Positions 55,446 through 63,732 of a DNA stretch of 64,000 bases are shown here, in pieces. Every line of letters begins with the position of its first letter. Positions within the stretch are counted from its first letter, which is position 1. Origin of the DNA: Candidatus Zixiibacteriota bacterium (lineage in GTDB: Bacteria; Zixibacteria; MSB-5A5; GN15; JACZUZ01); assembly GCA_024280835.1 (NCBI GenBank), contig JAJRPJ010000003.1:50136-114135 (forward strand), in the 5' to 3' direction. The notes below the pieces were generated by a model. That model was not told where the DNA came from. It did no database searches and worked only from the letters and a program-made list of their open reading frames with translations. The position numbers and the translations under genes were made by a program.

Positions 55446-55841
55446 GGTTCTGTTGCTTGTCCGACATTCATCAATGAGAACTTATATCACACTGACTGTC
55501 ATGAGGATACGGAATTGTTGACGTCGAGAGGAACATAAATAATTCTGATTTGCTCGTTAGTTTACAAATGTTGCCATATCCCCTTGGCTGGAGTAGTTTC
55601 ATAGCTGGTATATGGCATCGCGATAATTCCTGATGCAATTTGGTTTGGCAGGCCTTGGTCTCAGATAGTTAAGGTGCAATTCGATTCACTGATTTATGCG
55701 CTGTTGACTGCTGGAGTTTTTAGCTGGCAATGGTTGCGCTTGAGTAGCTAATTAGTTGAGGACTCATCCTACTTAGATGTGTTTAGACAAGACTAGGGAC
55801 GAGACCCCAACTTTTTGGCAAGAGGGCACGAGGGTTTGATA
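55446..55841. other. noncoding gap between divergent genes
   Basis: This 396-bp gap lies between the M50 protease gene and the small lipoprotein gene and should hold both promoters. No hairpin, repeat or RNA gene stands out. Confidence 0.35.
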
Positions 55842-56294
55842 TTGAAACTTGTAATTATCCGCAGGGTTCTTGTCTTGTTTGCGCTTTATATTGGAGGTTC
55901 AACTCTTAGCGCTTGCAGTGACACAAATGGTTTTATTGCGTCTGGACCCAAAATCGGGGAGAATGCAACGCTTGTCTCATTGAGCACTTCAATTTCTGGC
56001 TTTCCCGTTCCTTTTCTTGCTGGTACATTCTCCTATGCGGTGGCTGTCGGACTTGCTACTGACTCAGTAGTAATAACTCCTCAAGCGGCAGACACTTTGG
56101 CGAGCGTAGTTATGCATGATCCGAGTTTCGTCGGTCAGCGGTTCAATGTGGATAACGCGAGTTCTTATGGTCCCACCTCGCTGATTATTGGGGGGAATAT
56201 ATTTGTTGTGGAAGTAGTTTCTGCTGATGGACAGCAGATGGAGTTGTACACGTTGAATATTCAGCGGTTGCCGCAAGATTCATTGCCTCTTTGA
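55842..56294 (+). CDS. small lipoprotein with a cadherin-like beta-sandwich domain
   Basis: The TTG at 55842, preceded by GAGGG at 8 nt, gives MKLVIIRRVLVLFALYIGG, a good lipoprotein signal peptide with lipobox LSAC and lipidation at Cys25; the frame is also open to a TTG at 55815. The remaining 125 residues include ATLVSLSTSISGFPVPF, TFSYAVAVGLATDSVVI and the final MELYTLNIQR, the pattern of the PF12733-type cadherin-like beta-sandwich domain. It is probably an envelope lipoprotein processed by the Lgt encoded 5 kb away. Function is unknown. Confidence 0.75.
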   Translation: MKLVIIRRVLVLFALYIGGSTLSACSDTNGFIASGPKIGENATLVSLSTSISGFPVPFLAGTFSYAVAVGLATDSVVITPQAADTLASVVMHDPSFVGQRFNVDNASSYGPTSLIIGGNIFVVEVVSADGQQMELYTLNIQRLPQDSLPL

Positions 56295-56385
56295 TCCTAT
56301 TGCCAAGTGTTTGCTGTAGGCGTTTTATTTCGCTACATAGTTGGTGGAAGTGTGTTGCTTATTCTGGTGACTTGCGCTTTGCGAT

Positions 56386-57636
56386 ATGATGGAAAGCAAA
56401 CTCTTCAATGGACGAGTTTTGATGAACAATACCAAACAGAACAAATCAGGTCATAAAGGAGTAATCGCGCTCCTCACTGGCGGCGGTGATGTGCCAGGTT
56501 TGAACCCCGCGATTCGAGCGATTACAATACGGGCTATCAATGAGGGCTATCAGGTAATTGGGTTTCGCCGCGGTTGGGCTGGAGTCATTGGGCTTGTGCG
56601 AGATAAAGCGGCCGACAATAGCGAGAATTACCAAGTCTTAACCGAAGAAGCTGTTAACCGCATTGGCCGCAGTGGTGGAACTTTTTTGCATACCTCGCGA
56701 ACTAATCCGTCGCGAGTTAGCGCTGACGATGTCCCAGAACACTTGCGCGAGAAATACAGCTCCGAAGTGAATGACCTGACTCCTGATGTATTGGAGAATC
56801 TAGCATTTCTTAATATAGACTACTTCATACCGATTGGCGGCGATGACACGCTTAGCTATGGTGTCAGGCTTGCCAAAGAAGGTTTCAAGGTTATCGCAAT
56901 TCCCAAGACGATGGACAATGATGTGCCTGGCACGGATTATTGCATTGGCTTTAGCACTTGTGTCACACGCACAATTATGATTGCCAATAATTTACGGACT
57001 TCGGCCGCGTCACATGAACGTTTTCTGGTTTTGGAAGTCTTCGGCCGCTACGCGGGGTTCACTGCGATGTTACCAGCGTTGGCTGGTTCGGCAGATAGGT
57101 GTGTTATCCCAGAATACAAGTTCGACATTGGTGAGTTAACAGAGCTGCTGTGTTATGACCGTAAGCGCAACCCCAATAACTATGCTGTGGTTTTGGTTTC
57201 GGAGGGCGCTACATTTGAGGGCGCTGAGACGATGTTCTCGGATTCGCATAAAGACGCCTATGGGCATGCCAAGCTCGGCGGTATTGGTGACATTGTTTCC
57301 AGCAAAGTCAAAGAGCTTTCGCCAAAGTGCAACAATGGTCGTGCGGTTAATGTGATTAGCCAGAAGCTGGGCTATCTTGTTCGCGGTGGTGATCCTGATG
57401 CGATTGATTCTATTGTACCCATGGCCTATGGAAACTTGGCGGTGGATTTGATACTTCAGGGTGTCTCAGGAAGGCTAGTGGTTTTGCGGAATGGCCGCTA
57501 TGATAATGTGCCTATCGAGATTGTCACTAGCTCAAAGAAGTTTGTTGATGTTCAACAGCATTACAATACTGAGAGGTTGAGACCTAAATACAAGAGTTTT
57601 GCAAATCAGCCTTTGTTTATTATAGCTGGCGAGTAA
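56386..57636 (+). CDS. 6-phosphofructokinase, probably pyrophosphate-dependent
   Basis: This 416-residue enzyme phosphorylates fructose 6-phosphate. TGGGDVPGLNPAIR is the phosphate loop, and the catalytic region is PKTMDND (residues 173-179) after GGDDT (151-155). ATP-dependent enzymes have GGDGS and PGTIDND; Asp in the first motif and Lys in the second are the accepted marks of PPi-dependent enzymes, so I infer PPi use. The length fits the long-type bacterial PFK group. It appears monocistronic, 92 bp after the lipoprotein gene. An ATG at 56422 is an alternative start. Confidence 0.92.
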   Translation: MMESKLFNGRVLMNNTKQNKSGHKGVIALLTGGGDVPGLNPAIRAITIRAINEGYQVIGFRRGWAGVIGLVRDKAADNSENYQVLTEEAVNRIGRSGGTFLHTSRTNPSRVSADDVPEHLREKYSSEVNDLTPDVLENLAFLNIDYFIPIGGDDTLSYGVRLAKEGFKVIAIPKTMDNDVPGTDYCIGFSTCVTRTIMIANNLRTSAASHERFLVLEVFGRYAGFTAMLPALAGSADRCVIPEYKFDIGELTELLCYDRKRNPNNYAVVLVSEGATFEGAETMFSDSHKDAYGHAKLGGIGDIVSSKVKELSPKCNNGRAVNVISQKLGYLVRGGDPDAIDSIVPMAYGNLAVDLILQGVSGRLVVLRNGRYDNVPIEIVTSSKKFVDVQQHYNTERLRPKYKSFANQPLFIIAGE

Positions 57637-57667
57637 AACTATTCGATTATGAGTGGCAGTTGCTTCT

Positions 57668-58384
57668 ATGAAACCCTATACAACAAGAACACGTTTGCAG
57701 AGGGCATTGCATGCTCTTAGTTGTTTGCCGTTTTGGCGTAGTTGGCGCTGGAGAGTTACTCTTGGCGCCTTGGTGGTTGCGGCGTTTGTGTTGGTGCGGT
57801 TTGTCGCTGAGATTGGTAATGATGTTAAGCCAGATTCTCGATTTCAAGTTGTGAAAGTTATTGATGGTGACACTGTTGAGCTAACAGATGGTGAGCGATT
57901 GCGTTTGTTGTTTATTGATACACCTGAGCGTGGTGAGCCGTACTATGATTCGGCAACTGCGCTGGTCAAAGAGCTAGCGCTAGGACAATTTGGTAATTTG
58001 CGATTTGGTAAACGCAAACGTGATGGCTATGGGCGATTGTTGGCGACCTTGTTTGTTGATACTTTGAATGTCAATCTTGAATTACTGCGGCGCGGTTATG
58101 CTAACCTTTATTTGTTTCCTGATAATATCAAAGATACATCTATTACTAAGCTAGTCGCTGAATTGTTGCAGGCTCAGCGATTTGCCCTGAGTGAGCGTAG
58201 AGGGCTGTGGTCTCTCAAGCGCGCCGAGGAGGAGCGTTATGTCACTACCAAGCGTTCGCTGCGCTTCCATCGCCCTAATTGCCGTTCGGTGCATAATCAT
58301 CCACCTGCGACGCTGAGGGTCTTCGAGAGTCGTAACCAGCCGCTCAATGAAGGACTGTCACCCTGCCGCACTTGTCGGCCATAG
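57668..58384 (+). CDS. thermonuclease-family (SNase) protein with a membrane anchor and zinc-like tail
   Basis: With the ATG at 57668 this is a 238-residue protein. A membrane helix (VTLGALVVAAFVLVRFVA) precedes the SNase-like OB-fold: VVKVIDGDTVEL, then RLLFIDTPERGEPYYDSA, and DGYGRLLATLF. The catalytic Arg-Glu-Arg set of staphylococcal nuclease can be placed in these three motifs. The C-terminus FHRPNCRSVHNH...SPCRTCRP matches the Cys/His tail seen on many bacterial SNase proteins and probably binds a metal. It is likely an envelope-anchored nuclease. Confidence 0.9.
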   Translation: MKPYTTRTRLQRALHALSCLPFWRSWRWRVTLGALVVAAFVLVRFVAEIGNDVKPDSRFQVVKVIDGDTVELTDGERLRLLFIDTPERGEPYYDSATALVKELALGQFGNLRFGKRKRDGYGRLLATLFVDTLNVNLELLRRGYANLYLFPDNIKDTSITKLVAELLQAQRFALSERRGLWSLKRAEEERYVTTKRSLRFHRPNCRSVHNHPPATLRVFESRNQPLNEGLSPCRTCRP

Positions 58385-58425
58385 AATGTTCAGGCTAATA
58401 GTGAAAAAATAGTAATGTGAAGTTG

Positions 58426-59178
58426 CTAGAGAACTAATTTGCGTAGAGATTTTACTTCTGCAGTAGTGAGGTCGCGCCATTCGGATGGTTTGAGACCCTC
58501 GCAAGTTATGCCTGCGAACTCTACGCGCGAGAGTGAAAGTGTCTGGTAGCCACAGCCCGCGAGTAGTTGCTTAACTTCGTGCTTGTGGCCTTCGTGTAGA
58601 GATAATTCGACTATAGAACCAGAGCCGTCCTTGCGGAGGAGTTTGGCTTGGGCCTTGCCGATGTGTCCGTCCTCCAGCTCTACTCCTTCTGCAATACGTG
58701 CGCCATCGGCTGGTGTAAAGATACCATCAATCAAAGCCTGATAGACTTTCTTGACCTCATAGCGTGGATGTGCCAAGCGATGCGTCAAGTCGCCGTCATC
58801 GGTTAATAGCAGGACTCCCTCAGTGTCGAAATCGAGTCTTCCGATAGGATAAATACGAGTTGTCAATGGAGGCGATGAATAGGCTTTGCGGCGTAGTATC
58901 TCAATGACGGTTGTACGATTGTGCGGGTCAGTGACGGTTGTGACACATAGGCGTGGTTTGTTGAGTAGGATGTAGCGTTTTTCAGTCGCTGGTGTTAGGC
59001 GTTGGCCGTTGAGTGTTACGATGTCGGTGTCATGAGTCACTATTGTCGACAAATCGTCGCCAGTTAACAAGCGACCGTTGAGAGTGATTTTGCCCTCGGC
59101 AACTAGTTTTTCTGCGGCACGCCTAGAGCAGACACCGCAGAGAGCGATAAACTTATTTATGCGAGATTGGTTTGACAT
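58426..59178 (-). CDS. 23S rRNA pseudouridine synthase, RluB/RsuA family
   Basis: This 250-residue enzyme has an N-terminal S4 RNA-binding domain (RINKFIALCGVCSRRAAEKL) and the RsuA-type catalytic domain with the essential Asp in PIGRLDFDTEGVLLLTDDGDL. RLAHPRYEVKKVYQAL and the later LHEGHKHEVKQLL complete the family pattern. The genomic position after scpB is typical of rluB, which modifies 23S U2605 (E. coli numbering), but RluE/RluF-type activity cannot be excluded from sequence alone. The gap to scpB is 47 bp. Confidence 0.92.
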   Translation of the reverse strand: MSNQSRINKFIALCGVCSRRAAEKLVAEGKITLNGRLLTGDDLSTIVTHDTDIVTLNGQRLTPATEKRYILLNKPRLCVTTVTDPHNRTTVIEILRRKAYSSPPLTTRIYPIGRLDFDTEGVLLLTDDGDLTHRLAHPRYEVKKVYQALIDGIFTPADGARIAEGVELEDGHIGKAQAKLLRKDGSGSIVELSLHEGHKHEVKQLLAGCGYQTLSLSRVEFAGITCEGLKPSEWRDLTTAEVKSLRKLVL

Positions 59179-59225
59179 GTATCAGAAGATATATGAATTA
59201 AATGCAAGGAGGTGAGCATAGTCGC

Positions 59226-60182
59226 TTAAGACTGTGAAGTAATGGGAGTTTCTTTGGCTTGGTCTTCAATCTCTTCGTCAACGCTGTCACTTATGTCATC
59301 AATGACTGTAGGATCAGTGTCGGCGTCTGGGGTGTCAACGTCGTCCTCTTCGGTGTCAGCTTCACTGTCACTAGCGATATCGTCTTCGGTGAGTGTGGTA
59401 GTGGCTTCATCGCTGTCGGTAACAGCAGTCTCAAGGTCATCTATTTCTACCTCCGTCTCAGCCTCGTCAGAGATAGCGCTGGTGACTTTATCGGCGCGTT
59501 CAACTTCCATTTGTTGAATTAGCTCTTCGATTTCAGCAATGCGCGGTAAGTCGTCAAATGAATTCAGCCCAAAGAATCTCAAGAACTCATCTGTTGCGCT
59601 ATAGAGCAATGAGCGACCTGCGCCCTCGGAACGTCCAGAGATGCGAATCAGGTTTTTTTCAAGCAAGTTATGGATCACGCCATCGGCGGCAACACCACGG
59701 ATGAACTCAATTTGGTTTTTGCTGACAGGTTGGTTATAGGCTACGACTGCCATTGTCTCAAGCGCGGCTTTTGTCAGGCGGATTTTTCGGGTTTTTGTGA
59801 AGAGCTTTTTGAGGCAGTCGCTCCACTGGGGAAGGACATAGTATTGATATCCTCCAGCTACTTGTCGGATACGGAACGCGCGTCCTGTGGCCTCGTAGGC
59901 TTCATTGAGAGAAGCGATAGCATTTTTGATACGACTGACGCCGCCGCAATTTAGCGCTTGCGAAATCTTTGTAGACGGTAGGGGAGATGCGCTGGAGAAA
60001 ATCATGGCTTCGACATAGTTAGCGAGATCGCTGTCCTCAATATTATTAACAGGAGTGTCATTAATCGGTTCCGTCCTAATTTCGACCTCAGTTGTCGTTT
60101 CGGTTGACGGCGTGGCTTCTGCTTCTTGAGCGTCTATGGTCTTAGCTTCTGTCGAAGCTTCGGTGTTTTTTTCGTCAGTCAT
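59226..60182 (-). CDS. scpB: segregation and condensation protein ScpB with acidic extensions
   Basis: ScpB is the winged-helix KITE subunit that dimerises and binds ScpA in Smc-ScpAB. The core is at about residues 50-205: LANYVEAMIFSSASPL, then FRIRQVAGGYQYYVLPQW and the second winged helix with LETMAVVAYNQPVSKNQIEFIRG. Typical ScpB has about 190-200 residues; here there are 318. The first 45 are Glu/Thr-rich and the last about 100 are almost entirely Asp, Glu, Thr and Ser. A similar acidic tail ends the Smc of this genome. scpA lies 77 bp upstream. Confidence 0.94.
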   Translation of the reverse strand: MTDEKNTEASTEAKTIDAQEAEATPSTETTTEVEIRTEPINDTPVNNIEDSDLANYVEAMIFSSASPLPSTKISQALNCGGVSRIKNAIASLNEAYEATGRAFRIRQVAGGYQYYVLPQWSDCLKKLFTKTRKIRLTKAALETMAVVAYNQPVSKNQIEFIRGVAADGVIHNLLEKNLIRISGRSEGAGRSLLYSATDEFLRFFGLNSFDDLPRIAEIEELIQQMEVERADKVTSAISDEAETEVEIDDLETAVTDSDEATTTLTEDDIASDSEADTEEDDVDTPDADTDPTVIDDISDSVDEEIEDQAKETPITSQS

Positions 60183-60259
60183 ATTTCATTTGTTTTCTTT
60201 TTGTGGGAAGTTTTGTCAGATAATAAAATTGTCCGACTACGATTCGACTACAGCAGTGA

Positions 60260-61210
60260 CTATAGTGTCACTGCGGCGTCGTGTTGTTCGCCTTCCCATT
60301 CATCCACGATTATTTCGCCTTCGTCATAGAATGACTCTCCGCGATAGACACGCAACTCAGAAAATGAGTTTACTTGCTGAAAAGTCAGGCGGCGCGCTTT
60401 GGCCATTTCCAGTAGAGCAATCAGTGTTACTATAACAACTATCTTAGTTTGTGCGTCCGCAAACAGTTCTGCGAAGGTCGCGCTCTCGCTCTTGTTTAGA
60501 AGTGTGGTGATTTGCTCGACACGTTCATTGACACTCACTGGCTCTAGCTGTGTCACGTGCTCGGTTTTTTGATTCTCGACACGAATCATGACTTCTTTGA
60601 ACGCTTCAATTAATTGATAAACAGTATTCGACAGGACGCCAGGGCCGTCACTGTATTTGATTTGCTTACGTTCGGGAACGAAGACAGCTTCTTCAGTTTC
60701 GCGTAATTCACGTAGTGACTCTGAGGCTTCCTTGAAGCGCTTATACTCAAGTAGCGCCATCACTAGCTCTTCACGAGGATCTAATTCGTCAGGGTCATTT
60801 TCGTCGCGTGGTAAAAGCATGCGCGTCTTGATGCGGATTAGTGTTGCCGCCATCAGAATGAATTCGCCAGCGGTCTCAAGATCCAATTCCTGAATCACTT
60901 CAACATACTCTAAATACTGCGCAGTGATCTTTGCCACTGGGATGTCATGTAAGTCCAGCTCATCTTTTTTGATGAGGTAGAGTAGCAACTCCATTGGGCC
61001 ATGGAACAAATCCAAATCGACTAGGTATTGATTGGCGCCACCTTCATCGATGGCAGCTTTGACCCATGTCGGGGTGTTATCTGGTAGCTCTGCAGTAGGT
61101 TGTGCAGCAGTCGTTGCAGAAGTGTCTTCTACAGAAACGTCTTCTTCGGCGTTGGCTGTTTGCGCTTCCTGTGTCGCTTCGGCTTTTTTTGTGGCTGTTG
61201 TATCAGGCAT
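60260..61210 (-). CDS. scpA: segregation and condensation protein ScpA
   Basis: ScpA is the kleisin of the Smc-ScpAB condensin and links the Smc heads. The 316-residue protein starts with about 55 Ala/Thr/Glu-rich residues. The kleisin N-terminal domain follows (YLVDLDLFHGPMELLLYLI, DIPVAKITAQYLEYV, EFILMAATLIRIKTRMLLP). The C-terminal winged helix has TLIALLEMAKARRLTFQQV. It begins 18 bp after trpS. The N-terminal extension is longer than usual. ScpB is encoded next and Smc at 19.5-23.6 kb. Confidence 0.95.
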   Translation of the reverse strand: MPDTTATKKAEATQEAQTANAEEDVSVEDTSATTAAQPTAELPDNTPTWVKAAIDEGGANQYLVDLDLFHGPMELLLYLIKKDELDLHDIPVAKITAQYLEYVEVIQELDLETAGEFILMAATLIRIKTRMLLPRDENDPDELDPREELVMALLEYKRFKEASESLRELRETEEAVFVPERKQIKYSDGPGVLSNTVYQLIEAFKEVMIRVENQKTEHVTQLEPVSVNERVEQITTLLNKSESATFAELFADAQTKIVVIVTLIALLEMAKARRLTFQQVNSFSELRVYRGESFYDEGEIIVDEWEGEQHDAAVTL

Positions 61211-61228
61211 ATTGTTGATGGCAGTCTT

Positions 61229-62293
61229 CTAGTCGTGATATTTCATATTCATAGCGCTGCGAACATTGTCCATAACAAGTTCGGTTCGCGCATTGGCTTT
61301 AACAGCTCCATCCCTGAGGACATCCCAGATATAGCCAGTCTTGCTCTCGAGTTCAACCCTTTTTTCACGAATAGGCGCGAGAGTTTGATTTAGATTCTTT
61401 ATCAAACGCGTTTTGCAATCCACACAGCCCAGTTCGCCAGACTTACATTGAGGCGCAATTGACTCTTCAATGTTGTCTGCTGTCGAGTAAACTTCGTGGA
61501 GTTTGTAGACAGGGCAGACTTCTGGGCGACCTGGGTCATTCTTGCGAAGTTTCTGCGGGTCAGTGAACATGCGTTTGAGTTTGTTTGTAGTTTCTTCTTC
61601 GGTGGCTGTGATGGCAATATGATTGTCCTGCGATTTGGACATTTTTTTGCCGTCTGTGCCAGGAATTAGCGGGATTTTGGTCAATAATGTCGTTGGCTCT
61701 ACCAAAGTTGGGCCATAGTAGTGGTTGAAGCGTTTAGCCAAGTCACTGGCGAGCCAGATATGCTTGGATTGATCTTTGCCGACTGGCACTTTATGGGCGC
61801 CATAGACTAGAATATCCGCTGCTTGCAGTACGGGATAGCCCAAGAAACCGTAGCTGTCCATGCCTTGCTCGTCTTTCTTCTCCATGTAAGTAGGTAGGCG
61901 AGTGAGAGTTGGGACCGAGATGAGCATAGAGAGCAAGAGGTGCAGCTCAGCATGTGCCTTGACATCGGACTGTATGAAAATTGCACACTTCTCCGGGTCT
62001 AGTCCCGAGGCGAGCCAATCAACCGCCATTTCGTAGATTTTGAGCTTTAGCTCGGAGGTGTTTTTGAAGTCGGCGGTCAGTGCATGCCAGTCGACGATGC
62101 AGCAGAACATCTCGTGTGTGTCCTGCAAAGCCACCCAATTGCGCAGAGCGCCCTCTAGGTTACCAATATGAAGCGCACCAGTGGGTTGCATGCCTGAGAG
62201 AATAGTGTCTTTGCCAGGTTGAATTGAATATCCAGAATGTCCGACTGATTGGTTTTCGGAGTTGGATGCAGTTTTTTTCTTTTTGTCGGACAT
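61229..62293 (-). CDS. trpS: tryptophanyl-tRNA synthetase with a 4Fe-4S-type cysteine motif
   Basis: This 354-residue class I synthetase charges tRNA-Trp. The HIGH-like motif is SGMQPTGALHIGNLEGAL and the KMSKS loop is in GTDGKKMSKSQDN. The C-terminal tRNA-binding half holds four Cys spaced exactly C-x22-C-x6-C-x2-C (from VCPVYK to CVDC), the motif that binds a [4Fe-4S] cluster in Thermotoga maritima TrpRS. About 22 polar residues precede the catalytic core. It opens the trpS-scpA-scpB-rluB unit. Confidence 0.96.
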   Translation of the reverse strand: MSDKKKKTASNSENQSVGHSGYSIQPGKDTILSGMQPTGALHIGNLEGALRNWVALQDTHEMFCCIVDWHALTADFKNTSELKLKIYEMAVDWLASGLDPEKCAIFIQSDVKAHAELHLLLSMLISVPTLTRLPTYMEKKDEQGMDSYGFLGYPVLQAADILVYGAHKVPVGKDQSKHIWLASDLAKRFNHYYGPTLVEPTTLLTKIPLIPGTDGKKMSKSQDNHIAITATEEETTNKLKRMFTDPQKLRKNDPGRPEVCPVYKLHEVYSTADNIEESIAPQCKSGELGCVDCKTRLIKNLNQTLAPIREKRVELESKTGYIWDVLRDGAVKANARTELVMDNVRSAMNMKYHD

Positions 62294-62384
62294 GATTGAT
62301 TAAGATACCTGTATGTCAGCTATTGTTGTGCTAGGGCTTTTGCCCTGTCAGATTGCACGGTCGGTAATTGTCGGAGTGGGCAAG

Positions 62385-62407
62385 GCGCCCCAAGGGACGC
62401 CACTACG
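62385..62407 (-). repeat. GTAG-headed REP-like hairpin
   Basis: The minus strand reads GTAGT then GGCGTCCC-TT-GGGGCGCC, with one G-U pair. It is identical in stem and head to the plus-strand element at 62520-62542 and close to 34048-34070. Confidence 0.8.
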
Positions 62408-62519
62408 ACTGGCTCGGCCCTACGTATTTCAGTACTTTAGGTACGGAATTAAATGGGGAGTGGCAAGTTTGGGATGAGATGCAGGAGATGTAATAGAGCA
62501 GAGTCTGGTCGAAATACAC

Positions 62520-62542
62520 GTAGTGGCGTCCCTTGGGGCGCC
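62520..62542 (+). repeat. GTAG-headed REP-like hairpin, inverted partner
   Basis: GTAGT then GGCGTCCC-TT-GGGGCGCC and a short T-run. It pairs as an inverted copy with 62385-62407, leaving 112 bp between them, forming a BIME-like unit. Confidence 0.8.
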
Positions 62543-63027
62543 TTTTGCAACCTTATGGGAGCAACGTCTTTTGAACCAGAAGGCAAGCTAGTTGTGGTAT
62601 AACGGATCCGTAGAGGTATAGGCTATATTCCATTTTGCGGAAAAAAGTTCCGATTTGGGTGGGTTTTTCGTGATTCAGGGGCAGATTTCTCTTGACATTC
62701 TGGCTGGATTGTGTTTATTCACCCCTGAGTGCGTGTTTTCTCACTGGATGTTACTTGGGTTTGAGAGCCAAATCAACCCTTGGATAATTCCTTGAGTACT
62801 ACGAACTTACCTCTAAACTTAAGAAGTCGAAAAAATTGTTAATGGTTTTTACGGTCCGACCTATATTGGGTCGCTATCGCCATGTAAGCTATTGCCTACT
62901 AAGGCGTTACGGCAAAAAATGTAGTTGTATTGAATCGTTTTGAAAAGTGTGAATCCTAGCCATTAGGGTGTTCCGATTGTTGATCTTTTTCAAGGGCATA
63001 GGCCTTTGAGGGGACGATGCCTCAGAT

Positions 63028-63052
63028 GGAAAAAAGCCGAAGCCACGGCTTT
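63028..63052 (-). terminator. intrinsic-terminator-like hairpin on the minus strand
   Basis: AAAGCCG (63033-63039) and CGGCTTT (63046-63052) form a 7-bp stem with a 6-nt loop. On the minus strand it is followed by TTTTCC. No minus-strand gene that it would end is recognised upstream, so it may instead be part of a leader structure. Confidence 0.45.
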
Positions 63053-63210
63053 CTTACGGAAATCTTGCTTTTTGATGTTCTCTTAATCGAGTTCAAAGAA
63101 CTAGCCCATACAAAATCTTCGACTGTCGATTCCATACCAAATTGATGAAAATCAATACCCTCCTATTCACCCACGTGTTGGTACCCTTCTACGCTCGTAT
63201 GCAGGCATAA

Positions 63211-63732
63211 ATGTTTGAAGTTTTACCACAATTGATGAGTAATTCGGATATTACAGCATTCTCTGATAGCGCCTCTGGTGTTAGTGGAGAGGCTATATCT
63301 TTGTTGCCATCAGATAAATCTTCGAGCCGCTTGTATGTAAACCAACAATCCAATTTTGGAGGATTACTTCAAAATAATTTGCGAATTGATAAGCAAACAG
63401 AAGCGACTATTTTACCTAATCCTCGAACTCGGGCTCCTGAGTTTGTAGGTACAGTAAAGCTAATCAAAAAACATGACTTGGACCTGCGGGAAATGTTCCC
63501 GCAAGTAAGTCTCTACTCCAAGAGACAGATAGGTTTTTGCACAATTGCGTTGACCATGACAAGCTCCACTTTCAAACCTTATTCCCTAGACAGGATGGAG
63601 TTGAATAGAAAGGCCGTAGGACCGTTGTTTAATCGGGGAGACTCGAAGAAGGCGACTGGTTTGGTCATTCATTTCGGATGGTTAAAAAAGACGAATTGTG
63701 TCCTAGCTCTTAAGGAGGAAATAGATGTCTAA
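63211..63732 (+). CDS. doubtful open frame upstream of the last gene
   Basis: This 173-codon frame has an ATG without a ribosome site. Its stop codon overlaps the start of the next gene by 8 nt. The translation resembles no family I know and has an unremarkable composition. It also contains a perfect 8-bp hairpin at 63485-63503 and a second small hairpin at 63509-63526. It could be a small real gene or simply an untranslated leader of the next gene. I favour leader. Confidence 0.25.
   Translation: MFEVLPQLMSNSDITAFSDSASGVSGEAISLLPSDKSSSRLYVNQQSNFGGLLQNNLRIDKQTEATILPNPRTRAPEFVGTVKLIKKHDLDLREMFPQVSLYSKRQIGFCTIALTMTSSTFKPYSLDRMELNRKAVGPLFNRGDSKKATGLVIHFGWLKKTNCVLALKEEIDV

Larger units (their letters stand above)
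62294..63210. other. noncoding region with REP pair
   Basis: This stretch holds the promoter region of the trpS unit, an inverted REP pair (62385-62542) and a minus-strand terminator-like hairpin at 63028-63052. A TTGACA at 62692-62697 lacks a convincing -10. I see no RNA gene or riboswitch I can name. Confidence 0.4.

Noticed and set aside
62692..62720. TTGACA with a TTATTC at 17 bp as a sigma-70 promoter
   Set aside because: The -10 is a poor match and no plus-strand gene follows within a reasonable distance.
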